A DNA stretch of 64,000 bases from CAIYRG01 sp964446945 (GTDB lineage Bacteria; Pseudomonadota; Alphaproteobacteria; Micropepsales; Micropepsaceae): positions 62,001 to 126,000 of the forward strand of contig CAYUQO010000004.1 in NCBI GenBank assembly GCA_964446945.1, read 5' to 3'. Position 1 is the stretch's first letter. Each line of letters starts with the position of its first letter. The notes beneath the pieces are model-generated. The model made no database searches. It was not told where the DNA came from and saw only the letters and a program-made list of their open reading frames with translations. The position numbers and the translations under genes were made by a program. Below, in pieces: positions 51,623 through 60,020 of the stretch.

Positions 51623-53941
51623 ATGGATTTTCAGGGAAAGCGAAATTCCCCGCGCGTCGTTGTCTGCGTTGCGTTCTCAAGTGCAGTGCTGCTCTGGTCT
51701 CCGGCTTCAGCGGCGGACAATCTGCTCGATATTCCGTCCCCGTCCGATTACGGGGGCGCCGGGCTTCTGGACACGCGCACAGCCAGATTTTTTCCCGACG
51801 GTTATCTCAATTTTACGGCAGCTCTGGGCGCGCCGGACAGTAAATACGCGCTCACTTTCCAGGGTCTTCCCTGGGCTGAATTCACGTTCCGCTATCTTGA
51901 TGACCCAAAATATGGCGGGTTCGGCGCTTTCTTCAGAAATTTCGATTTTAAGATCCGGCTGTCGAACGAAACCCAATACTGGCCCGAAATCGCTGTTGGG
52001 ATGCAGGATTTTATCGGCCAGCGCCAAAATGGCGCGGAATATTTCGTCGCCTCCAAGCGCTGGGGTGACTTCGATTTCTCGCTTGGTCTGGGCTGGGGAC
52101 GATTCGGCTCTCGTGGCACGTTCGAAAATCCGTTCGGCCTCATCAGTCGTAGTTTTCTAAACCGGCCGGACAGCAACAATCCGCAGGGCGGCGGAATCTT
52201 GTTCAATCAGTTTTTCCACGGCCGCGATGTTGGATTGTTTGGCGGCGTGGAATACGACACGCCAATCCGAAACCTGAAATTCAAAGTCGAATACAGCAGC
52301 GACACCTGGCCAATCGACGTCGGGAATTACCGTTTTCCCGTCAATGCCGGCTTCAGCTACCGTCCGCTAAGCTGGCTTGATGTCGGCTTATCGGTCATGC
52401 ATGGGCATTACGTGGGACTGCGTGTAAGCGCGCTCATGGATGCAGTGCACGATGCTTTTCCAGCTCGTATCGATCCCCCACCGCGCTTCCGTGCGCGGCC
52501 GGAAGAGCCCGCACCGACAATGTTGAAACCCGATCCGGCACCCGAAGACCAAAAATCCGGTTCTGCGCCGGCTGCGGGCGCTGGAGTGGAAACGCGCTAT
52601 GTCGATTTGACTCAGTCGCGACCGGGAAATTCTACCAATCCGCAAGACCTTGGATTTCCCACCGCACCCGCCTTGCCGCCTATCCTGCCTCCAACGGCCG
52701 CGAACCCACCGTCGCCGCCGCCCCGGCCGGGCGAACTCGGCGCCGATGCCGAGCAACGCATCAGGACAGGGCTCGAGAATCAGAAACTCACGGTCATGGG
52801 GCTCGGCGTCGAACGGGACAAACTTGTCGTTCTGGTCGAAAATCCGCGTTATCGCCGCAACACGGAAGCCGTTTCCAGAGTTGCGCGCATTCTATCAGCC
52901 ACAGCTCCCGCCGAGATCAATTCCTTCGAGATTACACTGCTGATTGCCGGGCAACCCTCCGCGACGGTCAGTCTGCTACGACGGCAGGTTGATGCTTTGG
53001 CGCGCCGGGACGGTTCGCCGGCTGAACTGTTCGCAGCCAGTGCAATCGACCCCGGACAACGGGCCCCGCTTGATCACCTCCCGCCCAACCTGTTTCCGCA
53101 ATTCACGCCGACCTTTTTCCCGCTGATGCAGGAAGATTTGTTCGATCCGAATAATCCCATCTATTTGCGTATCGGAGTCGGCGGCGGCGGAGAGGTCCGA
53201 CTCACGCGAAGCTGGTTCCTTGATGCCACGGCATTTGCGACGATCTGGGACAATTTCGGCAACATCACGCGGGTCAGCAACAGCGTTTTGCCGCATGTCC
53301 GCTCAGACGTCCCGTTATATCTCAAGGACGGACGGTACGGATTCGCCAATCTTTCGAGTTCTTATTACTTCAAGCTCGCGCCGGAAGTGTACGGAAGGGT
53401 TTCCGGCGGAATCCTCGAGCAGATGTTCGACGGCGTTGGCGGCGAACTCCTTTATCGCCCCTTCAAGGCACGCTGGGCGATTGGTCTCGATGCCTGGGAG
53501 GTCGTCCAGCGCGGCTATCGCGAACTTTTTGATCTTCGGAACTACCACGTCTTCACCGGTCACGTCACCGCGTACTACCAGCTTCCCTGGTATGACCTGG
53601 GAGTTTCAGTCAGCGCCGGCCGGTATCTCGCCGGCGACACGGGTGCGACATTCCAGTTCTGGCGAAGCTTCTCCACCGGCGTGCAGATCGGCGCGTGGTT
53701 CACTCTCACCAATGTTGATGGCGCGAAATTCGGCGAAGGCAGCTTCGACAAAGGTATCGAGATTATAATTCCGTTAGAGTGGGTCGTCCCGTTCTCATCA
53801 CGGGCTGAGTATGACCTCCAGCTCCGGCCGCTTCAGCGTGACGGCGGCCAAAGGCTGCTTGGAGATATGACGCTTTATGGCATGACAAACGGCACGGATT
53901 ATGGTGCCTTCACGACGCAGTGGAACAAGCTCTATCGTTGA
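51623..53941 (+). CDS. YjbH-like outer-membrane exopolysaccharide protein
   Basis: A 772-residue protein with a signal peptide (cleaved after about residue 30, SPASAADN). The first 280 residues and the last 270 look like outer-membrane beta-barrel sequence with many aromatic alternations and the YjbH opening block (IPSPSDYGGAGLLDTRTARF). Between them lie a proline-rich linker (about 280-375) and a periplasmic-type domain. YjbH/WzxI-like proteins assist in polysaccharide secretion. It is divergent from the SLBB export gene across 287 nt, and a purine-rich GAGGGTGGG precedes its ATG. Confidence 0.88.
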   Translation: MDFQGKRNSPRVVVCVAFSSAVLLWSPASAADNLLDIPSPSDYGGAGLLDTRTARFFPDGYLNFTAALGAPDSKYALTFQGLPWAEFTFRYLDDPKYGGFGAFFRNFDFKIRLSNETQYWPEIAVGMQDFIGQRQNGAEYFVASKRWGDFDFSLGLGWGRFGSRGTFENPFGLISRSFLNRPDSNNPQGGGILFNQFFHGRDVGLFGGVEYDTPIRNLKFKVEYSSDTWPIDVGNYRFPVNAGFSYRPLSWLDVGLSVMHGHYVGLRVSALMDAVHDAFPARIDPPPRFRARPEEPAPTMLKPDPAPEDQKSGSAPAAGAGVETRYVDLTQSRPGNSTNPQDLGFPTAPALPPILPPTAANPPSPPPRPGELGADAEQRIRTGLENQKLTVMGLGVERDKLVVLVENPRYRRNTEAVSRVARILSATAPAEINSFEITLLIAGQPSATVSLLRRQVDALARRDGSPAELFAASAIDPGQRAPLDHLPPNLFPQFTPTFFPLMQEDLFDPNNPIYLRIGVGGGGEVRLTRSWFLDATAFATIWDNFGNITRVSNSVLPHVRSDVPLYLKDGRYGFANLSSSYYFKLAPEVYGRVSGGILEQMFDGVGGELLYRPFKARWAIGLDAWEVVQRGYRELFDLRNYHVFTGHVTAYYQLPWYDLGVSVSAGRYLAGDTGATFQFWRSFSTGVQIGAWFTLTNVDGAKFGEGSFDKGIEIIIPLEWVVPFSSRAEYDLQLRPLQRDGGQRLLGDMTLYGMTNGTDYGAFTTQWNKLYR

Positions 53942-53957
53942 TTTGGATAGGTGAACT

Positions 53958-55052
53958 TTGGTCGCAAACGGAGATCCGGAGAATCATTCGCGGCGCAAGA
54001 CTGCGCTCATCACCGGAATCACCGGGCAGGATGGCAGCTATCTTGCAGAACTGCTGTTGGAGAAGAACTATATCGTCCACGGGGTGAAGCGCCGGTCTTC
54101 CTCCTTCAACACCGAACGCATCGACCACCTCTATGTCGATCCGCACGAATCGTCCCCGTCGTTCTTCCTCCATTATGGCGACATGACCGATGCGACCAAT
54201 ATCATTCGCATCGTTCAGGAGACGCAACCTGACGAAATCTATAACTTGGCCGCGCAGAGCCATGTCCAGGTAAGTTTCGAAACGCCCGAATATACGGCGA
54301 ACGCCGACGCGCTCGGGACCTTGCGTCTGCTGGAAGCCGTTCGCATTCTTGGTATGGGCAACCGAGCCCGATTTTACCAGGCGTCCACTTCGGAGCTGTA
54401 CGGGCTGGTCCAGGAGACCCCCCAGCGCGAGACGACGCCCTTCCGCCCTCGCAGCCCCTATGCTGCTGCCAAGCTGTATGCCTATTGGATCACGGTGAAT
54501 TACCGGGAGGCATACGGCTTCCACGCATCCAATGGTATCCTCTTCAACCATGAGGGTCCGCGGCGTGGCGAAACCTTCGTCACACGTAAGATCACGCGCG
54601 CGGTCGCTGCGATATCGCGTGGGCTTCAATCGCGCCTATACCTCGGCAATCTCGACGCCAGTCGTGACTGGGGCCATGCCCGCGATTATGTCCGCGGCAT
54701 GTGGCTCATTCTTCAACAGGACGAGTCAGACGATTATGTCCTCGCCACCGGCGAAAGCCATTCTGTCCGGGAATTCGTCGAACTCGCGTTTGAGCATGTC
54801 GGCAGAAGAATTGTCTGGAAGGGTCGCGGAATCGACGAGGTCGGTCTGGATGCACGAACCGGAGACGTCCTGGTCAAAGTCGATCCGCGCTATTTTCGCC
54901 CAACCGAGGTCGAAGCGCTTCTGGGAGACTCCGGCAAAGCCCGCCAGCGCCTCGGTTGGCGGCCGGAAATCGGATTTGACGCGCTGGTGCGGGAAATGGT
55001 CGAAGAAGACCTGAAGCATGCCGGGACGGCCAGAAATGCCGGATACGACTGA
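53958..55052 (+). CDS. gmd: GDP-mannose 4,6-dehydratase
   Basis: A 364-residue short-chain dehydratase converting GDP-D-mannose to GDP-4-keto-6-deoxymannose. Motifs are ALITGITGQDGSYLAELLLE, RRSSSFNTERIDHLY, the catalytic QASTSELYG block with Tyr and Lys downstream (SPYAAAKLYAYW), and NHEGPRRGETFV. The start appears to be TTG 53958 with AGGTG four bases upstream; no in-frame ATG or GTG is closer. It begins the gmd-fcl-manC set for GDP-L-fucose. Confidence 0.96.
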   Translation: MVANGDPENHSRRKTALITGITGQDGSYLAELLLEKNYIVHGVKRRSSSFNTERIDHLYVDPHESSPSFFLHYGDMTDATNIIRIVQETQPDEIYNLAAQSHVQVSFETPEYTANADALGTLRLLEAVRILGMGNRARFYQASTSELYGLVQETPQRETTPFRPRSPYAAAKLYAYWITVNYREAYGFHASNGILFNHEGPRRGETFVTRKITRAVAAISRGLQSRLYLGNLDASRDWGHARDYVRGMWLILQQDESDDYVLATGESHSVREFVELAFEHVGRRIVWKGRGIDEVGLDARTGDVLVKVDPRYFRPTEVEALLGDSGKARQRLGWRPEIGFDALVREMVEEDLKHAGTARNAGYD

Positions 55053-56046
55053 CATATCGGCCGGCTTTCGGCTCGCAGGCAAGCGGGTCTGGGTCGCCGG
55101 CCATGCGGGAATGGTCGGCGCGGCGCTATTGCGCCGGCTTGAAGGCGAAAACGTGAAACTCCTCACGTCGGGCCGGCACGAACTGGACCTGCGAAATCAG
55201 GATCAGGTCGACAACTTCGTGTCACACAACCGGCCGCAGGCGATCTTTCTGGCCGCGGCACAAGTCGGAGGTATTGTCGCGAACAACAGTTTTCCCGCGA
55301 CCTTCCTCTACGACAATCTGCTGATCGCCGCGAATACCATCGAAGCGGCGCGCCGCCATGGTGTTGAGAAACTGCTCAACCTTGGATCAACTTGCGTCTA
55401 TCCGAAGTTTGCGCCCCAGCCAATTCCGGAAAGCGCCCTTCTCTCGGGACCGCTCGAACCGACCAATGAATGGTATGCGATGGCAAAAATTGCAGCCATC
55501 AAATTGTGTGATGCTTATCGCAGGCAATATGGCTGCGATTTCATTTCGGCCATGCCAACCAATCTTTACGGCCCCAATGACAATTTCGATTTGGAATCGT
55601 CTCACGTCATTCCCGCGCTGATCGCAAAATTTGCGCGGGCCATAAGGGAAAACCAATCTGAAGTGATGGTGTGGGGTTCCGGTACGCCGCGCCGCGAATT
55701 TCTTCATGTGGACGACTGCGCCGATGCGCTTGTTCATTTGATGAAGCATTTCTCCGGCGAAGGTCCGGTCAATGTCGGTACCGGAAGCGACATCACCATT
55801 CGCGAACTTGCCGAGATGCTGAGTGAAATCTCCGGGTTTCGCGGCAAGCTGGCATTCGATACCTCTCGTCCCGACGGCACTCCGCGAAAAATGTCTGACG
55901 TGTCGCGCCTCACTGCGCTCGGCTGGTCGGCTGCCATACCCTTACGCCGCGGCCTGGCACAGACATTTGACTGGTTCTGCACCAGATCGCACGAAGTCCG
56001 TACGCGGACGCCGGCGGAAGTTGCAGCCTCTGGACGCAACGCATGA
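55018..56046 (+). CDS. fcl: GDP-L-fucose synthase
   Basis: A 342-residue NADP-dependent epimerase/reductase that turns GDP-4-keto-6-deoxymannose into GDP-L-fucose. It carries VAGHAGMVGAALLRRL as the nucleotide-binding motif, LNLGSTCVYPKFAPQPI with the family Cys, and the YAMAK catalytic pair; SSHVIPALIAKF is also conserved. It overlaps the end of gmd; ATG 55036 is a slightly shorter alternative that still overlaps. The manC gene starts within its stop codon. Confidence 0.96.
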   Translation: MPGRPEMPDTTDISAGFRLAGKRVWVAGHAGMVGAALLRRLEGENVKLLTSGRHELDLRNQDQVDNFVSHNRPQAIFLAAAQVGGIVANNSFPATFLYDNLLIAANTIEAARRHGVEKLLNLGSTCVYPKFAPQPIPESALLSGPLEPTNEWYAMAKIAAIKLCDAYRRQYGCDFISAMPTNLYGPNDNFDLESSHVIPALIAKFARAIRENQSEVMVWGSGTPRREFLHVDDCADALVHLMKHFSGEGPVNVGTGSDITIRELAEMLSEISGFRGKLAFDTSRPDGTPRKMSDVSRLTALGWSAAIPLRRGLAQTFDWFCTRSHEVRTRTPAEVAASGRNA

Positions 56047-57461
56047 CAGAGATCAGGCCGGTCATATTGAGTGGCGGTTCGGGAACGAGACTGTGGCCCG
56101 CGTCGCGCTCGCTGTATCCAAAACAATTGCTGCCGATCGCGTCCGAACGAACCATGTTCCAGGAAACCGTCAACCGGTTCTCGCATAGGCCTGGTTTTCT
56201 TTCGCCGCTTGTGATTTGCAACGACGAACATCGCTTCATCGTCGCCTCACAGCTTCAGTCACTCGGCGTCACTCCCGAATCGCTTGTGCTTGAACCGGTG
56301 GGCCGGAACACCGCCGCCGCTGCCACTGTCGCAGCACTGATTCTTTCTGAACGCGCAGACGAGTCGCTCATGCTGATTGTCCCGTCCGATCACGTGATCG
56401 ACGATCCTGGCGCCTTTCATGACGCAGTCCGGATTGCCGCGCCGGCAGCGGAACGGGGCCGCTTGGTGACATTCGGCATGAAGCCGCTCCATGCGGAAAC
56501 CGGTTACGGCTATATCGAGCGTGCAGAACCGCTCGAAGGCATTCCGGGAGCATTTTCGGTCACGCGGTTCATCGAAAAGCCCGAGCGCCGCAGGGCCGAG
56601 GAGCTCGTCGCGGCCGGAGATTGCTTCTGGAATTCGGGAATGTTCCTGTTCTCGCCGGCCGCATGGCTCGAAGAGCTTTCGCGCCATGCGCCCGATGTTC
56701 TCGTCGGTGCATCGCGCGCTCTTCGCGAAGGTTCGCGCGATCTCGACTTCTTCCGCCTGAAGTTGGAGAGCTTTGGGGAAATCCGCAGCGTATCGATCGA
56801 TTACGCCGTGATGGAACACACGACGAATGCGGCCGTAGTGCCGGCGACAATCGGTTGGAGCGACATCGGGTCATGGGCGGCCCTGTGGGAACGCGGCGAG
56901 AAGGATGGCGCAGGAAACGTCGTCAGCGGCGACGTGATCATCAAAGACTCACGCGGCAGCTATATCCGCAGTGACAAGCGCCTGGTCGCGGCGTTGGGCA
57001 TCGACGATTTGATCGTGGTCGAAACGGCGGATGTGGTGCTGGTGTGCCGCCGCGGGCGCGATCAGGATGTGAAACTGCTGGTCGAACATCTGGTCAAAGC
57101 CAAACGTTCGGAGGCCTCGCAGCACAGCAGAGTGTACCGCCCCTGGGGATTCTTCGAGACTCTGCATATGGCCCCCGGAACGCAGGTGAAGCTCATAGAG
57201 GTGTACCCCGGAGCCGCGCTGTCCCTTCAGTACCACCACAAGCGCGCCGAACATTGGGTCGTCGTATCGGGCGAGGCGTCTGTCGTCCGGGGCGAGGACG
57301 CGCTGGTTCTGAAGGAAAATGAATCGACGTTTATCCCGATCGGCGTAAAGCACCGGCTGGAAAACCGCACCGGCAACGCATTGCGCATCATCGAGGTGCA
57401 GGTCGGCGAATATCTCGGCGAGGACGACATCGTCCGGCTCGAGGACCGCTACAAGCGCTGA
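56043..57461 (+). CDS. manC: Mannose-1-phosphate guanylyltransferase / mannose-6-phosphate isomerase
   Basis: A 472-residue bifunctional enzyme making GDP-mannose. The N-terminal pyrophosphorylase domain has ILSGGSGTRLWPASRSLYPK and the FIEKPER motif; the C-terminal type II phosphomannose isomerase cupin starts near 365 (RPWGFFETL) with QYHHKRAEHWVVVSGEA and closes at GEYLGEDDIVR. Its ATG overlaps the fcl stop (56043-56046). A phosphomannomutase gene (manB) is not present in the window. Confidence 0.96.
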   Translation: MTEIRPVILSGGSGTRLWPASRSLYPKQLLPIASERTMFQETVNRFSHRPGFLSPLVICNDEHRFIVASQLQSLGVTPESLVLEPVGRNTAAAATVAALILSERADESLMLIVPSDHVIDDPGAFHDAVRIAAPAAERGRLVTFGMKPLHAETGYGYIERAEPLEGIPGAFSVTRFIEKPERRRAEELVAAGDCFWNSGMFLFSPAAWLEELSRHAPDVLVGASRALREGSRDLDFFRLKLESFGEIRSVSIDYAVMEHTTNAAVVPATIGWSDIGSWAALWERGEKDGAGNVVSGDVIIKDSRGSYIRSDKRLVAALGIDDLIVVETADVVLVCRRGRDQDVKLLVEHLVKAKRSEASQHSRVYRPWGFFETLHMAPGTQVKLIEVYPGAALSLQYHHKRAEHWVVVSGEASVVRGEDALVLKENESTFIPIGVKHRLENRTGNALRIIEVQVGEYLGEDDIVRLEDRYKR

Positions 57462-57808
57462 GCGGCAGGATCGCAGACCATCCGTTTTGGACGCCGCCTT
57501 TTTGGACGGGCAATCTTGGCCACTCCAACGACCGGTGATCCCCGGTGTGCTGCTGGTTACCTCAAGACATGACTTTGGCCGTGTCAGGACGGCCTCGCCG
57601 GAACGCCAACTGCCCAGCACACGCATAGGGTTGGCCAGTGCAGCCATGCACTTCTGCGTTGACGGATCGGGCCGCGGCTGGAATGCTACGATCTGAACTT
57701 GGACGGAATTACGGAGCACGCCGAAACGCGGGCGAGGAAAGCCGGCAGTACTTACGGGGGCTAATCCAAACAAACCCCGTGAGAGCAGATTGGTAGGGAG
57801 GAATTTTT
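57462..57808 (+). other. Intergenic region between manC and the membrane-protein pair
   Basis: A 347-nt stretch. A Shine-Dalgarno (AGGGAGGA) sits before ATG 57809. There is a possible TTGACG at 57660 but no well-spaced -10. No convincing gene was seen; open frames crossing it on the minus strand run into manC antisense. No strong rho-independent terminator for manC was seen. Confidence 0.4.
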
Positions 57809-59410
57809 ATGCATGTGATTCCTCAGTCCTGGTCGCATTTGCACATACTCATAAGTGTATTCCCGACATTCGGCCTTCTGATTGTGCTCGGCTTTTACTT
57901 ATCCGGTGTCGGTGCGGGCGACGGCTTTACCCGGCGAATCTGCCTCATCCTCTTCGTTCTGGTGGCCCTGCTGGGGATTCCGATTTACGTCAGCGGCATC
58001 CTTTCCGCGGCGGATTTGGCCGGAAATCCGAGATTTTCCGCCGACACGATAAACACCCATTATATGTGGGGGCTCGCCGCAATCGGTGTTCTTGCGTTCA
58101 CCGGACTCGCCGCGCTCGTCGAATTGTGGCGAACCTGGCCCGCACTCCGCTCGTTTTCTCTTTCCGCACCGGCGCTCGCGCACGCCGCAGCAGGCCGCTC
58201 GAGTTACGACGAAGCCTCTGACAACAAGCTCGACACCGCGTCCGCGATGGTGGCGGCTGACGCGGCCGCTCCATCATATTCACGAAGCGTGATGCGGCGC
58301 GGGGGCGTCTCCGAATATCTTCGCGCCTCCGCAAAGCACATCGGGACGTGGACTCCTTCGCATTTGATGGTGGGTTTGACGTTGGTGGCGCTGGCACTGA
58401 CGATCGTCGCAGGCGAGCTCGGGTTTCATATCAATCACCACGAACTCGAATTGGCCGTCACCATCCCGGACATCTCAACGCCGCAGGCGTGGTCGCACGC
58501 CCATCTCATTTTGAACCACGTCCCGACGGCAGGCTTCGTGTTCGCGCTGGCATTTTATTTGACCGCGCTTGTCGCCAACAATGATGTGCTGAAGCGGGGC
58601 AGCCTCGTCGTTTTTGTGATCTGCGGCATCGCCGGCGTTCCGACCTATGTTGCCGGTACCGCTGCGATGTGGGCTTTGACGCAGCCGACCATACCCGAGA
58701 TTTCGAAGGCCGCGATCAATGCCCACCGCGACATGGCATTGTGGACACTGTTTGGCCTGGCATTCACCGGCGCCATGTCGTGGATCGAGCTGTGGCGCGC
58801 GCGCTCACGTGGACAGTTCTCCCAGCGTGCGCTGCACCTCATTCTGCTTTTTGCAATCGTCACCCTCGCCATCATGACTGAAACCGGACACCGTGGCGGG
58901 CTGATCAATCACCCGGAGATTCGTACAGCGACAGACATACTTCCGACCGACGCCAATGCCGGGATTTCGATGTCTCTCGAATCGCTGATGAAAGACATGA
59001 TCGTCTTCGTCCCATGGCAAATTGTGCATTTCTTTGGGTATTGCGTGATATTTGGGACGGTATTCGCGGTTACCCTGCGTGTGCTCGGCTTTTGGAAGTC
59101 GGTCCCCTTTGCCGCCATGCACCAATTGCTCTTGCTGGGATTTCTCGGTGTCGTGATGAATGTCGTCAGCGGGATGCTGATGATGTTTGCGGACAGCTAC
59201 CGTTACGTCGTGAGCGACACCACTTTTGCACCGAAGATCGCGTTCATCACCATCGGGACAATTGCAATTCTATGTTTTTCGCTCTCTCGCCGGCTGTGGA
59301 CTGTGAAGGCAGGAGAGGATGCTCCGAGGGGCGCCAAATGGGTTGCCGCGGTCGCACTGGTGGCTTGGGCCGGAGTGATCGTTTGCGGCCGGCTGCTGGC
59401 CTATCTCTGA
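57809..59410 (+). CDS. Multi-pass membrane protein with internal duplication and DUF6644-like C-terminus
   Basis: A 533-residue integral membrane protein with about 12 segments. Residues 8-108 and 228-330 are an obvious duplication: each has a WSHxH start, PTxGxxxxLxFYL, a GxPxYVxG element, an INxH (or INAH) and an ending FTGxxxxxELWR. The C-terminal 150 residues (from about 390) resemble the whole of the next gene product (VPWQIVHFFGY through GRLLAYL), which looks like a DUF6644-type domain. Conserved histidines in both repeats hint at haem or metal binding, unproven. Function unknown. Not obviously related to the polysaccharide genes. Confidence 0.75.
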   Translation: MHVIPQSWSHLHILISVFPTFGLLIVLGFYLSGVGAGDGFTRRICLILFVLVALLGIPIYVSGILSAADLAGNPRFSADTINTHYMWGLAAIGVLAFTGLAALVELWRTWPALRSFSLSAPALAHAAAGRSSYDEASDNKLDTASAMVAADAAAPSYSRSVMRRGGVSEYLRASAKHIGTWTPSHLMVGLTLVALALTIVAGELGFHINHHELELAVTIPDISTPQAWSHAHLILNHVPTAGFVFALAFYLTALVANNDVLKRGSLVVFVICGIAGVPTYVAGTAAMWALTQPTIPEISKAAINAHRDMALWTLFGLAFTGAMSWIELWRARSRGQFSQRALHLILLFAIVTLAIMTETGHRGGLINHPEIRTATDILPTDANAGISMSLESLMKDMIVFVPWQIVHFFGYCVIFGTVFAVTLRVLGFWKSVPFAAMHQLLLLGFLGVVMNVVSGMLMMFADSYRYVVSDTTFAPKIAFITIGTIAILCFSLSRRLWTVKAGEDAPRGAKWVAAVALVAWAGVIVCGRLLAYL

Positions 59411-59443
59411 TCCGGTGGCCAACACAAGTGAGGAGGTTGAGCC

Positions 59444-59920
59444 GTGCTTGAATGGCTGGAGAATACTCCGTTTGCAACCTGGGTCCGGGAAGACTTGTGG
59501 GGTTGGCCTCTCGCGCTGACGCTGCACGCATTCGGGACAGCGCTCGTCGTCGGCTTCGTTCTGATTATCGGGCTTCGCCTGCTCGGCTTTTTCAGGATGA
59601 TTCCTTATACGTCGCTCAGCCGGTTGTTTCCGGTGATATGGGCTGCGCTGGCACTGCAAGTCCTCAGCGGCCTTACTCTGTGGATGTCGAAGCCGACTCG
59701 ATATGTCGCTGATAGCGCATTCATGCTGAAGTTCTCATTGATCGTCGTCGGAACAATTCTGACGCTGCAATTTTATCGGACGATCAACCATGAGGCCGCG
59801 TCATGGGAAGCCCAGGGGGCTGTGTCGGCGCGTGGCGTGAAATTTGTTGCTGCCGCACTTCTCGTGTGGGGCGGCGTTCTGGTTGCGGGCCGGCTGACCG
59901 GATATCTGGGGTCTATCTGA
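59444..59920 (+). CDS. DUF6644-like membrane protein
   Basis: A 158-residue membrane protein with four predicted segments. WPLALTLHAFGTALVVGFVL, RLLGFFRMIPYTSLSRLFP and a C-terminal GVLVAGRLTGYL define it, and it aligns by eye along its length with the C-terminal domain of the preceding 533-residue protein. The start is GTG 59444, with GAGGAGGTTGAG a few bases upstream. The pair may form a heteromeric membrane complex. No function is known to me. Confidence 0.75.
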   Translation: MLEWLENTPFATWVREDLWGWPLALTLHAFGTALVVGFVLIIGLRLLGFFRMIPYTSLSRLFPVIWAALALQVLSGLTLWMSKPTRYVADSAFMLKFSLIVVGTILTLQFYRTINHEAASWEAQGAVSARGVKFVAAALLVWGGVLVAGRLTGYLGSI

Positions 59921-59966
59921 TCGATCAGCCCCGGCAATGCCGGCTGATGACGTCGCTGTAATAGCA

Positions 59967-59993
59967 GAAGGGCCCGGAATATCCGGGCCCTTC
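59967..59993. terminator. Hairpin terminator between converging genes
   Basis: An 11-bp perfect GC-rich stem (GAAGGGCCCGG / CCGGGCCCTTC) with a 5-nt loop AATAT, followed on the plus strand by ATTTATT. It lies between the stops of the plus-strand DUF6644-like gene (59920) and the minus-strand ankyrin gene (60021), so it can serve both. Confidence 0.85.
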
Positions 59994-60020
59994 ATTTATT
60001 ACTGCACTATTGCGGATGAC

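Noticed and set aside
56949..57773. 274-codon minus-strand open frame reaching into the gap after manC
   Set aside because: Most of it is antisense to the well-supported manC gene, and the intergenic part shows no recognisable domain.
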